From Natrialbaceae archaeon (GTDB lineage Archaea; Halobacteriota; Halobacteria; Halobacteriales; Natrialbaceae): 64,000 nucleotides of DNA. A program made the translations under genes and the position numbers. The stretch is from NCBI GenBank assembly GCA_003559215.1, contig PWMF01000040.1, positions 1-64,000 of the forward strand, in the 5' to 3' direction. This document shows, piece after piece, positions 16,655 through 24,894 of the stretch. The notes under the pieces were generated by a model, which was not told the DNA's origin, searched no databases, and worked only from the letters and a program-made list of their open reading frames with translations. Each line of letters begins with the position of its first letter. Within the stretch, counting starts at the first letter, position 1.

Positions 16655-17529
16655 CGCGCCACCCCGTGGAACTTGTACCACCGAAGCAGGCTCAGGTTCA
16701 GCATGTACGTGTTCATCAGGTCCGCGGCGAGACCGACGAAGAGGATGATGCCGATCGACGACAACAGCTCGACGCCGAAGATCCACGCGGAGATCCCCAT
16801 CACCAGCATCGCCATCATCGACGTGACCGTCATCGTCACACCGGTCCGCATCGCACGGTGGGTGCTTTCGTAGAAGTCGCCGCCCCGACGTAGGACGTGG
16901 TTGTTCAACAGGATGTCGGAGTCGACGGAGTATCCGATCAGCATCAACAGGGCGGCGACCGTCCCCAGCGAGAGCGGGATCCCGACGATCGACATGAACG
17001 CCAGCGGAATCACGATGTCCGAAAACGCCGAGACGACGATCGCGATCGAGGGAACGAACGTCCGAAACAGCACGAACGCGAGCACGCTCATCCCGAGGAA
17101 GGCGACGGCGATCCCGAGCAGCGCGGTCTGCTGGGTCTGCTCGCCGAAGCTCGCCGAGGTCGATGACACCTGCTGGATGACCGCGGCGTCGCTATCGGGC
17201 TGTAAGTTCTCCTCGGCCTGCTCGCTCAGCGCCTCCTGATCGGTCGAGGCGAACTGAACGATGTACTGATTCTCCTCCGAAGCGACCGACTGGACGGATT
17301 CGGGCTCCTCGTCGAACGCTTCCTGAATCTCTCCTTCCGATTCGGCCGTCTGGACCGTCAGCTCCGTTCCGCCAGCGAAGTCCATCCCGAGCTGGACCGG
17401 CGTTCCGAACAGTAGAAACGAGCCGGTGAGAACGAGCAGTGCGACCCCGAGGACCGCGAGCGGCACCGCCGCGAGCTGGCGGTCGCTGTACCGGGTGTAG
17501 TCGATCTCCGGTACGTCGAAATACCCCAT
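16651..17529 (-). CDS. secF: Protein-export membrane protein SecF
   Basis: A 292-residue SecF with six transmembrane helices. After the first helix comes GMDFAGGTELTV (residues ~50-61), the SecF P-domain signature. The TM4 motif reads GTVAALLMLIGYSVDSDILLNNHVLR, with the conserved Asp pair. It is the first gene of a secF-secD operon, the order usual in haloarchaea. I chose the ATG at 17529 (MGYFDVPEIDYTRYSDRQL), a typical haloarchaeal SecF start. Confidence 0.93.
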   Translation of the reverse strand: MGYFDVPEIDYTRYSDRQLAAVPLAVLGVALLVLTGSFLLFGTPVQLGMDFAGGTELTVQTAESEGEIQEAFDEEPESVQSVASEENQYIVQFASTDQEALSEQAEENLQPDSDAAVIQQVSSTSASFGEQTQQTALLGIAVAFLGMSVLAFVLFRTFVPSIAIVVSAFSDIVIPLAFMSIVGIPLSLGTVAALLMLIGYSVDSDILLNNHVLRRGGDFYESTHRAMRTGVTMTVTSMMAMLVMGISAWIFGVELLSSIGIILFVGLAADLMNTYMLNLSLLRWYKFHGVAR

Positions 17530-17646
17530 ATACCACCCACCTGGCCGTCGGGGTGTGTAAGCCTTCCTAATTTCTGCGCCGTTCAAGGGTGAGAATAATA
17601 TTGGTCCGACGACGGGCTGAAACCCCTCGAGCCCGTAGCCGGGAGT

Positions 17647-18018
17647 ATGACCGCAGAGACACCCGAATCGTCGACGATGATCGAGGACCCGGCTGACGCC
17701 GCCCGGGACGCCTTCGCCGAGCGAGTCGTCGTCTCCTACCCCGCGGATCTCTCCGAATGGGGTCGGTTTCAGGTCGAGAAACCGTCGTTCCGAGCGTTCC
17801 TTCGCAAGACCCGCGATACCGCCGAAGCGGGCGACGTCTGGGAGGAGTTCGTCGGCGTCGGCTGCTGTGGCAACACACTCGACGTCCCGCTGCGGGTCGA
17901 GAACGTCGAGGGCGGATCGCGGATCGTCGACGACACCGAGATCGAATACGACGTCCGCGAGGCCTGTGGCATCCAGGGTAGCTGGCGCGTCCAGAGCAAG
18001 GGCGGGCCGAGCAGCTAG
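17647..18018 (+). CDS. Conserved haloarchaeal hypothetical protein with CC motif
   Basis: A 123-residue soluble acidic protein; family not recognised with certainty. The best-conserved-looking part is WEEFVGVGCCGNTLDVPLRVENVEGG (residues ~67-92), with adjacent cysteines, and a third Cys in REACGIQGSW near 109. The cysteine pair could be a redox or metal site. The gene diverges from secF. Its TAG stop overlaps the stop of the next, convergent gene within one CTAG. Confidence 0.6.
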   Translation: MTAETPESSTMIEDPADAARDAFAERVVVSYPADLSEWGRFQVEKPSFRAFLRKTRDTAEAGDVWEEFVGVGCCGNTLDVPLRVENVEGGSRIVDDTEIEYDVREACGIQGSWRVQSKGGPSS

Positions 18019-18485
18019 TCCGGCAGGTACCGAACGCTCAACACGCCGTCGTCGGCCGAGCGGCGCACCTCGACGCGCACTGCCTCGAGCCGGGCCGCTC
18101 GAGCGACCGTCTCCTCGTCCTCGAGGACGTCCTGCGCCGCAGCTTCGACTTCGGACTCGAGGTTGAAGACGTGGATCTCGCCGGTTCCCGCTCGCTCCTC
18201 CTGAACGAGTTCGCCGACCTCGGCGTTGGCCGCGAGGTCCTTCTCGTGGCGGGTCGGCTCGAGGTCGCTGTCGACCAGCTCGACCGTCCGCCGGTCGTCG
18301 ACGTGGACGACCTCCCAGGCGACCTCGAGGGGTGGCTCGGGGGCGACGGTCCCCTCGAGGACGTCGTGGACCTCGAGGCCGGGGTTCGAGGAGAGGGTGT
18401 GTACCTGTGCGGTCTCGACGTCGCGGACGACCGCCGACTCGTCCTCGGCGTGGGTGACGACGAACGTGCCCGTCTGTTCGGTCAT
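18015..18485 (-). CDS. DUF5812-family protein
   Basis: A 156-residue haloarchaeal protein. The N-terminus GTFVVTHAEDESAVVRDVETAQVHTLSSNPGLEVHDVLEG is the DUF5812 pattern, suggestive of an OB-like/TRAM-like beta domain. The C-terminal half (VFNLESEVEAAAQDVLEDEETVARAARLEAVRVEVRRS) is alpha/beta. No catalytic motif is seen. It is convergent with the CC-motif protein, and the two stop codons share the palindromic CTAG at 18015-18018. Confidence 0.7.
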   Translation of the reverse strand: MTEQTGTFVVTHAEDESAVVRDVETAQVHTLSSNPGLEVHDVLEGTVAPEPPLEVAWEVVHVDDRRTVELVDSDLEPTRHEKDLAANAEVGELVQEERAGTGEIHVFNLESEVEAAAQDVLEDEETVARAARLEAVRVEVRRSADDGVLSVRYLPD

Positions 18486-18524
18486 GGCGGCTCGTAGGCG
18501 CGTGGCGGGTTTCGGGGTTTCGGA

Positions 18525-18785
18525 TTACTCGTCGCCGCTGCTAGTCGGCGGTCGACGCGGAAGATAGAGCAGACCGAGCGTCCCTACGGCAAGAAAGCCG
18601 ATCGCGCCGAGAAACCGCGCGAACTCCGGCTCGAACGCGCCGACGACGAGGGTTCCACAGCCGTACAGGAGCAGCCCCCAGAGCTAGCGCAACTGCGTCT
18701 CCTGGGCGTCGACGCGCGATCGGCGGTGGTCGAGACGGTCCGCTTCGGAGCGGTCGCGGGAGGTATTCCCGCCTTCTAGGCGATT
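18525..18785 (-). pseudogene. Two-helix membrane protein interrupted by an amber codon
   Basis: On the minus strand a frame reads ANRLEGGNTSRDRSEADRLD...VDAQETQLR, then TAG (18684-18682), then LWGLLLYGCGTLVVGAFEPEFARFLGAIGFLAVGTLGLLYLPRRPPTSSGDE before TAA at 18527. The two parts form a sensible charged N-terminus and a two-helix membrane domain. A Gln codon (CAG) at the break would need one base change. No ATG, GTG or TTG start precedes the N-terminal part in frame. I infer a recently dead gene. A short protein starting after the stop is unlikely because no start codon is available there. Confidence 0.5.
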
Positions 18786-18857
18786 CGCTAAGTGGCTTCG
18801 GTCACCTCGACACCCGATGACGGAACGCCTTTACCGCAGGCGGGTGCCCTCACGAGC

Positions 18858-20153
18858 ATGGACGTCGACATCGGCAACGCACTCGCGTCGGTCGCCTCGC
18901 CGGGGGTCTCTCGAGACTCCCTCGAGCGCCTGGACGAACAGGTCGCCGAGGCCCACGAGCGAATCGAGTCGGGGAGGGCGAACGAGGAACACGGCTACGA
19001 GGCGCTGAACCTCCCCGATCGAACCGATCCCGACGAGATCCGACGAGCCGTCGAACCCGTCTCAGACGCCGAGGCCCTGATCACGGTCGGCATCGGCGGC
19101 AGCGCGCTCGGCGCAGCGACGATCACGAACGCCCTGGATTCGGACACCGAGACCGTCTACCTCGACAACGTCGACCCCGCGTGGGTCGCGGCGGAGCTCG
19201 AGGAGCTCCCTCTCGAGGAGACGGCGATCAACGTCGTCTCCCGGTCGGGGACGACCGCGGAGACGCTGGCGAACTTCCTCGTGGTCCGGGAGGTCTTCGA
19301 GGACGCGGGCGTCGACTGGACCGAGCGAACGATCGTTACGACCGGAGAATCGGGACCGCTGCGGGACCTCTCGGACCGTCACGATCTCCCCTCTCTCAAG
19401 GTCCCCGACGGCGTCCCGGGTCGCTTCTCGGCGCTCTCCGCCGTGGGGATGGTCGCCGCCGCCGTCTGCGGACACGACCTCGAGGCGCTACTCTCGGGCG
19501 CCGCCGCCGAGGCCGATACCCTATCGGGCTCGCTGTTCGACTGTCCGGCCTACGCCTACGGCGCGACCAGCTACGCGCTGGACGCCCGCGGCGCCGGGAT
19601 GAACGCGATGGTCCCCTACGCCGAATCGCTCGAAACCTACTCGGAGTGGTTCGCCCAGTTGTGGGCTGAGAGTCTGGGGAAGGACGACCTCGGCCAGACG
19701 CCGCTTCGCGCGCTCGGGGTCACCGACCAGCACTCGCAGCTTCAGCTCTATCGCGCGGGCCCGCGAGACAAGGTCGTCACGTTCGTCACGCCTCGCGAAA
19801 CAGGGGACCGGACGATTCCCGACACCGAGGTCGAGGACATCGCTTACCTCGGCGATTCGACGCTGGGTGAGCTGCTCTCCGCGGAGTTCGAGGCGACGGA
19901 AGCCAGCCTCGCTGCGGCGGGACGCCCCAACGTCCGGATCGAACTCGAGCGGATCGACGAGTACGAACTCGGTGGCCTGCTGTACGGGATGGAGGCGGCC
20001 TGCGTCCTCGCTGGCGAGCTGTACGGCGTCAACACGTTCGAACAGCCCGCAGTCGAGTGGGCCAAGAAGGCGACCCGGGGCCTGCTCGGGGGCGGCGAGT
20101 TCGAGGAGGCCGACGCCGTCGCGGACAAGACCGAGCTCCGAGTGGAACGGTAA
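18858..20153 (+). CDS. pgi: Glucose-6-phosphate isomerase
   Basis: A 431-residue phosphoglucose isomerase of the PGI/SIS superfamily. GIGGSALGAATI near residue 75 binds the sugar phosphate. SRSGTTAETLANF near 130 is the second SIS signature. EWAKKATRG near the C-terminus supplies the catalytic Lys region. It interconverts glucose-6-phosphate and fructose-6-phosphate in gluconeogenesis and semi-phosphorylative metabolism. The frame is open upstream, but the ATG at 18858 (MDVDIGNALAS) fits the haloarchaeal family and has CTTTACC about 28 bases ahead as a TATA-like box. Confidence 0.92.
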   Translation: MDVDIGNALASVASPGVSRDSLERLDEQVAEAHERIESGRANEEHGYEALNLPDRTDPDEIRRAVEPVSDAEALITVGIGGSALGAATITNALDSDTETVYLDNVDPAWVAAELEELPLEETAINVVSRSGTTAETLANFLVVREVFEDAGVDWTERTIVTTGESGPLRDLSDRHDLPSLKVPDGVPGRFSALSAVGMVAAAVCGHDLEALLSGAAAEADTLSGSLFDCPAYAYGATSYALDARGAGMNAMVPYAESLETYSEWFAQLWAESLGKDDLGQTPLRALGVTDQHSQLQLYRAGPRDKVVTFVTPRETGDRTIPDTEVEDIAYLGDSTLGELLSAEFEATEASLAAAGRPNVRIELERIDEYELGGLLYGMEAACVLAGELYGVNTFEQPAVEWAKKATRGLLGGGEFEEADAVADKTELRVER

Positions 20154-20173
20154 CCGCCGAACGACGGTCACCC

Positions 20174-20830
20174 CTACTCCTCGTCGCCGAACGCGTCTCG
20201 CAGAATCGTCCGCTGACCGCGCCGAAGCAGTGCCGAGAGCGCCTGGCTCGAGATCTCGAACTCCTCGGCAAGCTCCTCGGTGGACACCTTCCGGGGGACG
20301 TCGAAGTAGCCGCGTTCCAGCGCGCGCCGCAGGACGGCCGTCTGGCGAGGCGTGAGGTCGTACCTCTCGGCGGCGCCGTCCTCGCTCCGGTAGAGCCGAC
20401 GCAGCGAAAACGTCAACTCCCGCTCCTCGCAGCGCTCCCGGTAGGCCGACAGCGCCTCCCGGCTCGGAAAGTGCGCCCGGTAGCGGACCGCCTCCGCTCG
20501 CAGCTCGATCTCGAGAAACGTAACGCCGAGCTCGAAGGCGTCGACGTAGGTCATTCCTCGCTCACCCTCTGGGCTGAGTCGAACGCGAAAGAGACACCGA
20601 TCGGAGACCGTCGAGAGCCGTTCGAACTCCCCGATCGATCGATCGTCCGCCAGTGCCTCGAAGAACCGCTCGAGAGCGGACGTCGCGCCGCTCGCTCGAA
20701 AGGTGAGGTGGGAGCCGTCGTGGCGGTCCGGCTGCTCGTCCTCGACCTCGACCGTCACCTCGGGCACCCGGCGGCGTGCGGTTCGCATGATCGGGTGGTT
20801 CGACAGCGAGTACTCGGCGATGAAGCTCAT
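20174..20830 (-). CDS. HTH_10-family (bacterio-opsin activator-like) regulator
   Basis: A 218-residue transcription regulator. The N-terminal ~150 residues form the haloarchaeal sensory region that begins MSFIAEYSLSNHPIM. The C-terminal HTH_10 domain spans ~158-215: LTPRQTAVLRRALERGYFDVPRKVSTEELAEEFEISSQALSALLRRGQRTIL. Such proteins resemble the output domain of Bat. The target is unknown; pgi is convergent on the left. I prefer the ATG at 20830 over a GTG nine bases upstream. Confidence 0.85.
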   Translation of the reverse strand: MSFIAEYSLSNHPIMRTARRRVPEVTVEVEDEQPDRHDGSHLTFRASGATSALERFFEALADDRSIGEFERLSTVSDRCLFRVRLSPEGERGMTYVDAFELGVTFLEIELRAEAVRYRAHFPSREALSAYRERCEERELTFSLRRLYRSEDGAAERYDLTPRQTAVLRRALERGYFDVPRKVSTEELAEEFEISSQALSALLRRGQRTILRDAFGDEE

Positions 20831-21074
20831 CTCGCTCACCGACCGGGTTCGGTCCCGCCTCGAGGCTCGTGAGCGCCTGCGGGGGAGGTGGATCGGCGAG
20901 TAACCGCCACCGGTCGTCGACCGACGCGGCGTTCCGGTCGTGGTACGCTCTCACATTCCATGAGTGTGCGTTCTGTATCCCGGTTGTTAACTCTTCGTTC
21001 GCTCGACGCGGTCGCGCGGCGGTGCCAATGATCGATTACGGAGCCCCTATGAGTGCGCGATCGAATACACGGAT

Positions 21075-22172
21075 ATGAACGAGACAGCACGCTCCGGCGA
21101 CGGGAGCGGGGTCGGCGACTCGATCGTTCCGTCGCTCGGAATCGTTCCCGCAGTCGTCGCCATGGTCGCCGTCCTCGCTCCCGTCCGCGGCGGGATCGAG
21201 GATCCGTTCGTCCAGCTTGCGGGGGCGCTCGCGGTCGTTTCCGTCGTCGCCTTCCTCGCTCGCCGTCACGGCGCACTCGGCGCGGTACCCGGCGCCGCCC
21301 TCGCCGCAGGCTCCAGTCTGGGTGTCGTTCTGTTGACCGGGTACGCGCTCAACCAGGGGGTCACCGGATCGACCGCCGTTCCCGGTTTCGGGGGAACAGT
21401 TTCGCTGCTCTTTCTGGCGTTCGCTGCGGCCGGCGGTTCGATCGGCATCGCTGCTGCTGACTACGGCGGGGTCTCGGCGCGCGGACTGATCGAACGGGCG
21501 CTTCGGTTCTCGACGATGACTGTCGTCGGCTTCGCCGGGCTGATCGCGATGGCGCTTGTCAGCGTCGTCCTCGCCCCCATTCTCGAGGCCGACGGCATGC
21601 AGGGGCAGCTCCTTCAGTACGTCTCGGCGGCGCTCGGGCTCGGCTCCGTCGCGGCGGTCACCATGGCGCTTCGCGGGTACGACCTGTCGTTTCTCGACCT
21701 CGAGGTGCCGAGCCTGCGGTCGATCGGGTGGACGGTCGGCGGGCTGGTCCTGCTGTTCGGTGCGCTGATCGCGATCTCGATCGCGATGACCGCCGTCGGC
21801 GTCGACACCGCCGACCACGGCACGACCCAGCAGGTCGAACAGAACCCCGAGCTGCTCGTCGTGATCGTCCCTGGGATGTTACTGGTGGTCGGCCCCTTCG
21901 AGGAGCTGCTCTACCGAAACGTCATCCAGAAGTCGCTGTACGAGACGTTCTCGCGGTACGGTGCCATCGCCGTCACGAGCGTCATCTTCGCGGGGGTCCA
22001 CGTCGCGGCGTACGCGACCGCAGGGCCCGGGCAGGTCCTGGCGAGTCTGGCCGTGCTGTTCGGACTCTCGCTCGTGCTCGGATTCATCTACGAACGGACC
22101 GAGAACCTGGTGGTGCCGGCGCTGGTCCACGGCGCGTACAACGCGATCCAGATGATTATCTTGGTCGTCTAG
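21075..22172 (+). CDS. CPBP-family intramembrane metalloprotease
   Basis: A 365-residue protein with about eight transmembrane helices. The CPBP/Abi signature is complete: Glu276-Glu277 in FEELLYRNVIQ, His near 311 in GVHVAAY and His near 355 in VHGAYNAIQ. These match the Rce1-type active site, which cleaves substrates inside the membrane. The substrate is unknown. The gene ends in the CTAG shared with the convergent nob1. Confidence 0.87.
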   Translation: MNETARSGDGSGVGDSIVPSLGIVPAVVAMVAVLAPVRGGIEDPFVQLAGALAVVSVVAFLARRHGALGAVPGAALAAGSSLGVVLLTGYALNQGVTGSTAVPGFGGTVSLLFLAFAAAGGSIGIAAADYGGVSARGLIERALRFSTMTVVGFAGLIAMALVSVVLAPILEADGMQGQLLQYVSAALGLGSVAAVTMALRGYDLSFLDLEVPSLRSIGWTVGGLVLLFGALIAISIAMTAVGVDTADHGTTQQVEQNPELLVVIVPGMLLVVGPFEELLYRNVIQKSLYETFSRYGAIAVTSVIFAGVHVAAYATAGPGQVLASLAVLFGLSLVLGFIYERTENLVVPALVHGAYNAIQMIILVV

Positions 22173-22627
22173 GTCGGGTTCTTGCGCGCCAGTCCCGACC
22201 CGCAGATCGGACAGCGCTCCTTTTGTTCGTCGAACTCGCGGCCACAGCCCTGACACTGGAACAGCCAGCTCCGCTGCTCCTCGATCCCTTCTCGGGCGAT
22301 CACCTCGACGTCGACGTTTAGCTTCTCGGCGACGTTTTGCATCGCGTAGTCGTCGGTGACGAGGGTGGCGTCGAGTTCGAAGCTCGCAGCGACGAGCCGA
22401 ACGTCGGTGTCCGAGAGGCCCTCGAGATCGCCCGATTCGCTCGCCGCGCGGCGGACCTTCTCGGTCGTGTCCTCGTTGGGAATGTGGATGTGCATTCCCG
22501 AGCCCTCCATCGCGTCGTAGCGATAGGCGCTTTCGTCTTTGAGTTCCTCGCGGACGAGCGGAATCGTCGCGATCTGTTCGGTCGTGTGGTAGTCGTGGAT
22601 AAAAGCCGAGGAGTCGAGAACGTACAT
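22169..22627 (-). CDS. nob1: Endonuclease Nob1 (rRNA maturation)
   Basis: A 152-residue protein: an N-terminal PIN domain with Asp5 (VLDSSAFIH), Glu in LVREEL, Asp in DTDVRL and Asp in VTDDYAM, followed by a C-terminal zinc ribbon CQGC...CPIC (residues ~125-142). This is the archaeal Nob1 layout; Nob1 cleaves the 3' end of pre-16S rRNA during small-subunit assembly. Its stop overlaps that of the convergent CPBP gene. The PRC-barrel gene lies just upstream with 4 bases between, suggesting an operon. Confidence 0.9.
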   Translation of the reverse strand: MYVLDSSAFIHDYHTTEQIATIPLVREELKDESAYRYDAMEGSGMHIHIPNEDTTEKVRRAASESGDLEGLSDTDVRLVAASFELDATLVTDDYAMQNVAEKLNVDVEVIAREGIEEQRSWLFQCQGCGREFDEQKERCPICGSGLARKNPT

Positions 22628-22631
22628 ACCG

Positions 22632-22877
22632 TTAGCGCTGAACGACGATGTAGTCTTTCACGGCGCGGACGCGGTTGATGGGCACCCGGAACCGGCCGTC
22701 GTCGTCGGTGTCGAAGTCGATCGTCTGATTCGGTAGTTCTTCGTTCGGTTCGATAACGAGGTCGTGGAGCGTCCCCGATTTGATCTCGGTCGTGATGTTG
22801 TAGAGCATTCCCAGTTCCGTTCCGTCAGACCCCATGACGGACTTCCCCGAGAGGTTCTCAGCGAGCACTTCGCTCAT
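22632..22877 (-). CDS. PRC-barrel domain protein
   Basis: An 81-residue protein that is a single PRC-barrel (residues ~8-78: NLSGKSVMGSDGTELGMLYNI...GTLHDLVIEPNEEL...RFRVPINRVRAVKDYIVV). In archaea, stand-alone PRC-barrels are small RNA- or protein-associated beta-barrels; some act in cell division (CdpB-type). Here the immediate downstream gene is nob1, which would favour a role linked to ribosome maturation, by association only. Confidence 0.85.
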   Translation of the reverse strand: MSEVLAENLSGKSVMGSDGTELGMLYNITTEIKSGTLHDLVIEPNEELPNQTIDFDTDDDGRFRVPINRVRAVKDYIVVQR

Positions 22878-23021
22878 GCTACCCCGTACTTACTAGTTGC
22901 TATTAAAGTCCACGGGCCGATCGAGCACTGAGTTCCGCGGACGACGACCTCGGTCGGCTTCCCGGGTCCAGTCTGTGGCGCCTCAGTCGGGTCGACCCGC
23001 GAGCCCGAGCGCCGTGACGAT

Positions 23022-23054
23022 GGGTTTAACTACCGTCCTACGGACGGTTTACCC
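23022..23054 (+). promoter_or_regulatory. Inverted repeat in the IF-2 leader
   Basis: ACCGTCC (23032-23038) pairs perfectly with GGACGGT (23042-23048) around TAC, with an outer GGGT/ACCC pair. It ends 22 bases before the IF-2 ATG and overlaps a TTTAA element. It is either a repressor site or an RNA hairpin. Confidence 0.4.
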
Positions 23055-23076
23055 AAGACCTTCTCGGGTGGTCACC

Positions 23077-24876
23077 ATGTCTGATTCGGATACGCACGAC
23101 CCCACATCTTTACGAACGCCGATCGTCGCCGTCCTCGGACACGTCGATCACGGTAAGACCAGTCTCCTCGACAAGATCCGCGGCTCCGCGGTCATCGAGG
23201 GTGAAGCAGGCGCGATTACCCAGCATATCGGGGCGACCGCGGTGCCGCTCGACGTCATCTCCTCGATCGCGGGCGAACTCGTCGACCCCGACGACTTCGA
23301 CCTGCCCGGCCTGCTGTTCATCGACACACCGGGCCACCACTCCTTTACCACGCTTCGCTCGCGCGGTGGGGCGCTGGCCGACATCGCGATCCTCGTCGTC
23401 GACGTCAACGACGGGTTCCAGCCCCAGACCCTCGAGGCACTGGATATCCTCCAGCGCTCACAGACGCCGTTTATCGTCGCCGCGAACAAGATCGACACCG
23501 TCCCGGGCTGGAACGCCAACGAGGACTCGCCGATCAACGCGACCTACGAAGCCCAGTCCGATCGCGTCCGTTCGCGCCTCGACGAGAGCCTCTACGAGAT
23601 CATCGGCAACCTCTCGGACGAGGGCTTTTCCGCGGATCTGTACTGGCGGGTCCAGAACTTCCAGCGCAACGTCGGCGTCGTCCCCGTCTCGGCGATGACC
23701 GGCGAGGGGGTGCCCGACCTGCTTGCCGTGATGATGGGGCTCTCCCAGCGCTACATGAAAGAGGAGATGGAGATCGACGTCGCCGGCCCCGGCGTCGGCA
23801 CCGTCCTCGAGGTCAAAGAGGAGAAGGGGTTCGGGAAGACGATCGACCTGGTGCTCTACGACGGGACGCTCCGGGCGAGCGACACGATCGTCGTCGGCGG
23901 GACGAACGAGCCGATCGTCACCGACGTCCGTGCGCTCCTCCAGCCCCGACCGCTCGAGGAGATCCGCACCGAGAGCCGGTTCGAGAAGGTCGACGAGGTG
24001 TCGGCCGCGACCGGGATCAAGGTCGCCGCGCCCGATCTGGGCGACGCTATCGCGGGCGCCCCGGTTCGCGTCATCCGCGACCGCGACCGCGCGGACGTCG
24101 TCGCGGAGGTCGAGGACGAACTCGCGAGCATCGCCGTCGATACGGAGGAGAACGGCGTCGTCGTCAAGGCAGACACGCTCGGTAGCCTCGAGGCGATGGC
24201 CGACGCCCTCGATGAGGCGGAGGTCCCGATCGTCCGCGCGGAGGTCGGCGACGTCGCACCTCGGGACGTCTCGGTCGCCTCGACGGCCGAAGAGGGGAAA
24301 GAACAGGTTATTCTGGGCTTCAACGTCGACGTGCTGGGCGACGCCGAGCAGCGCGCCGAGATCGAGGACGTCCGCGTCTTCACCGACGAGGTCATCTACC
24401 AGCTGATCGAGGAGTACGAGGAGTTCGTCGACGAACTCGAGCGCGCCCAGCAGGACACCATCCTCGAGAACATCGTCCGACCCGCGCGCTTCCGGATCCT
24501 GCCCGATCACACCTTCCGCCAGAACGACCCGGCTGTCGTCGGCGTCGAGGTGAACTCCGGTACCGTCCAGAACAACGCGAACGTCGTGAAGTTCGGGGGC
24601 AACGAGCCCGAACGCGTCGGCCAGGTCAAGGGGATCCAGGAACAGGGCGAGGACGTCGACGAGGTCCGCGCGGGCAACCGCGTCTCAGTCGCTATCGACG
24701 GCCCTACTGTCGGCCGCCAGATCGAGGAGGACGACGAGCTCTGGATCGAGATCCCCGAGAAACACGCGAAGATCTTGGAACAGGAGCTCTCGAGCGAGAT
24801 TCCCGGCGACGAGCTCGAGGCGCTGAACATGTACCTCGACAAGCAGCGCAGCCGGGATCCGTTCTGGGGCAAGTAG
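23077..24876 (+). CDS. infB: Translation initiation factor IF-2 (aIF5B)
   Basis: A 599-residue GTPase of the aIF5B type. The G domain has G1 GHVDHGKT at residues 21-28, G3 DTPGH near 83-87 and G4 NKID near 138-141. Domain II, domain III and the C-terminal domain IV (ending YLDKQRSRDPFWGK) follow. It promotes ribosomal subunit joining. No intein interrupts the P-loop, although inteins occur in some archaeal homologues. The ATG at 23077 gives the family N-terminus; an upstream in-frame extension lacks support. Confidence 0.95.
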   Translation: MSDSDTHDPTSLRTPIVAVLGHVDHGKTSLLDKIRGSAVIEGEAGAITQHIGATAVPLDVISSIAGELVDPDDFDLPGLLFIDTPGHHSFTTLRSRGGALADIAILVVDVNDGFQPQTLEALDILQRSQTPFIVAANKIDTVPGWNANEDSPINATYEAQSDRVRSRLDESLYEIIGNLSDEGFSADLYWRVQNFQRNVGVVPVSAMTGEGVPDLLAVMMGLSQRYMKEEMEIDVAGPGVGTVLEVKEEKGFGKTIDLVLYDGTLRASDTIVVGGTNEPIVTDVRALLQPRPLEEIRTESRFEKVDEVSAATGIKVAAPDLGDAIAGAPVRVIRDRDRADVVAEVEDELASIAVDTEENGVVVKADTLGSLEAMADALDEAEVPIVRAEVGDVAPRDVSVASTAEEGKEQVILGFNVDVLGDAEQRAEIEDVRVFTDEVIYQLIEEYEEFVDELERAQQDTILENIVRPARFRILPDHTFRQNDPAVVGVEVNSGTVQNNANVVKFGGNEPERVGQVKGIQEQGEDVDEVRAGNRVSVAIDGPTVGRQIEEDDELWIEIPEKHAKILEQELSSEIPGDELEALNMYLDKQRSRDPFWGK

Positions 24877-24894
24877 CGACCGTCGTTCTACGGC

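Noticed and set aside
20951-21070. Short frames upstream of the CPBP gene
   Set aside because: Fewer than 25 codons, with basic composition and no recognisable motif.
23077-24876. Intein in IF-2
   Set aside because: The P-loop and G motifs are continuous, and length is normal for the family.
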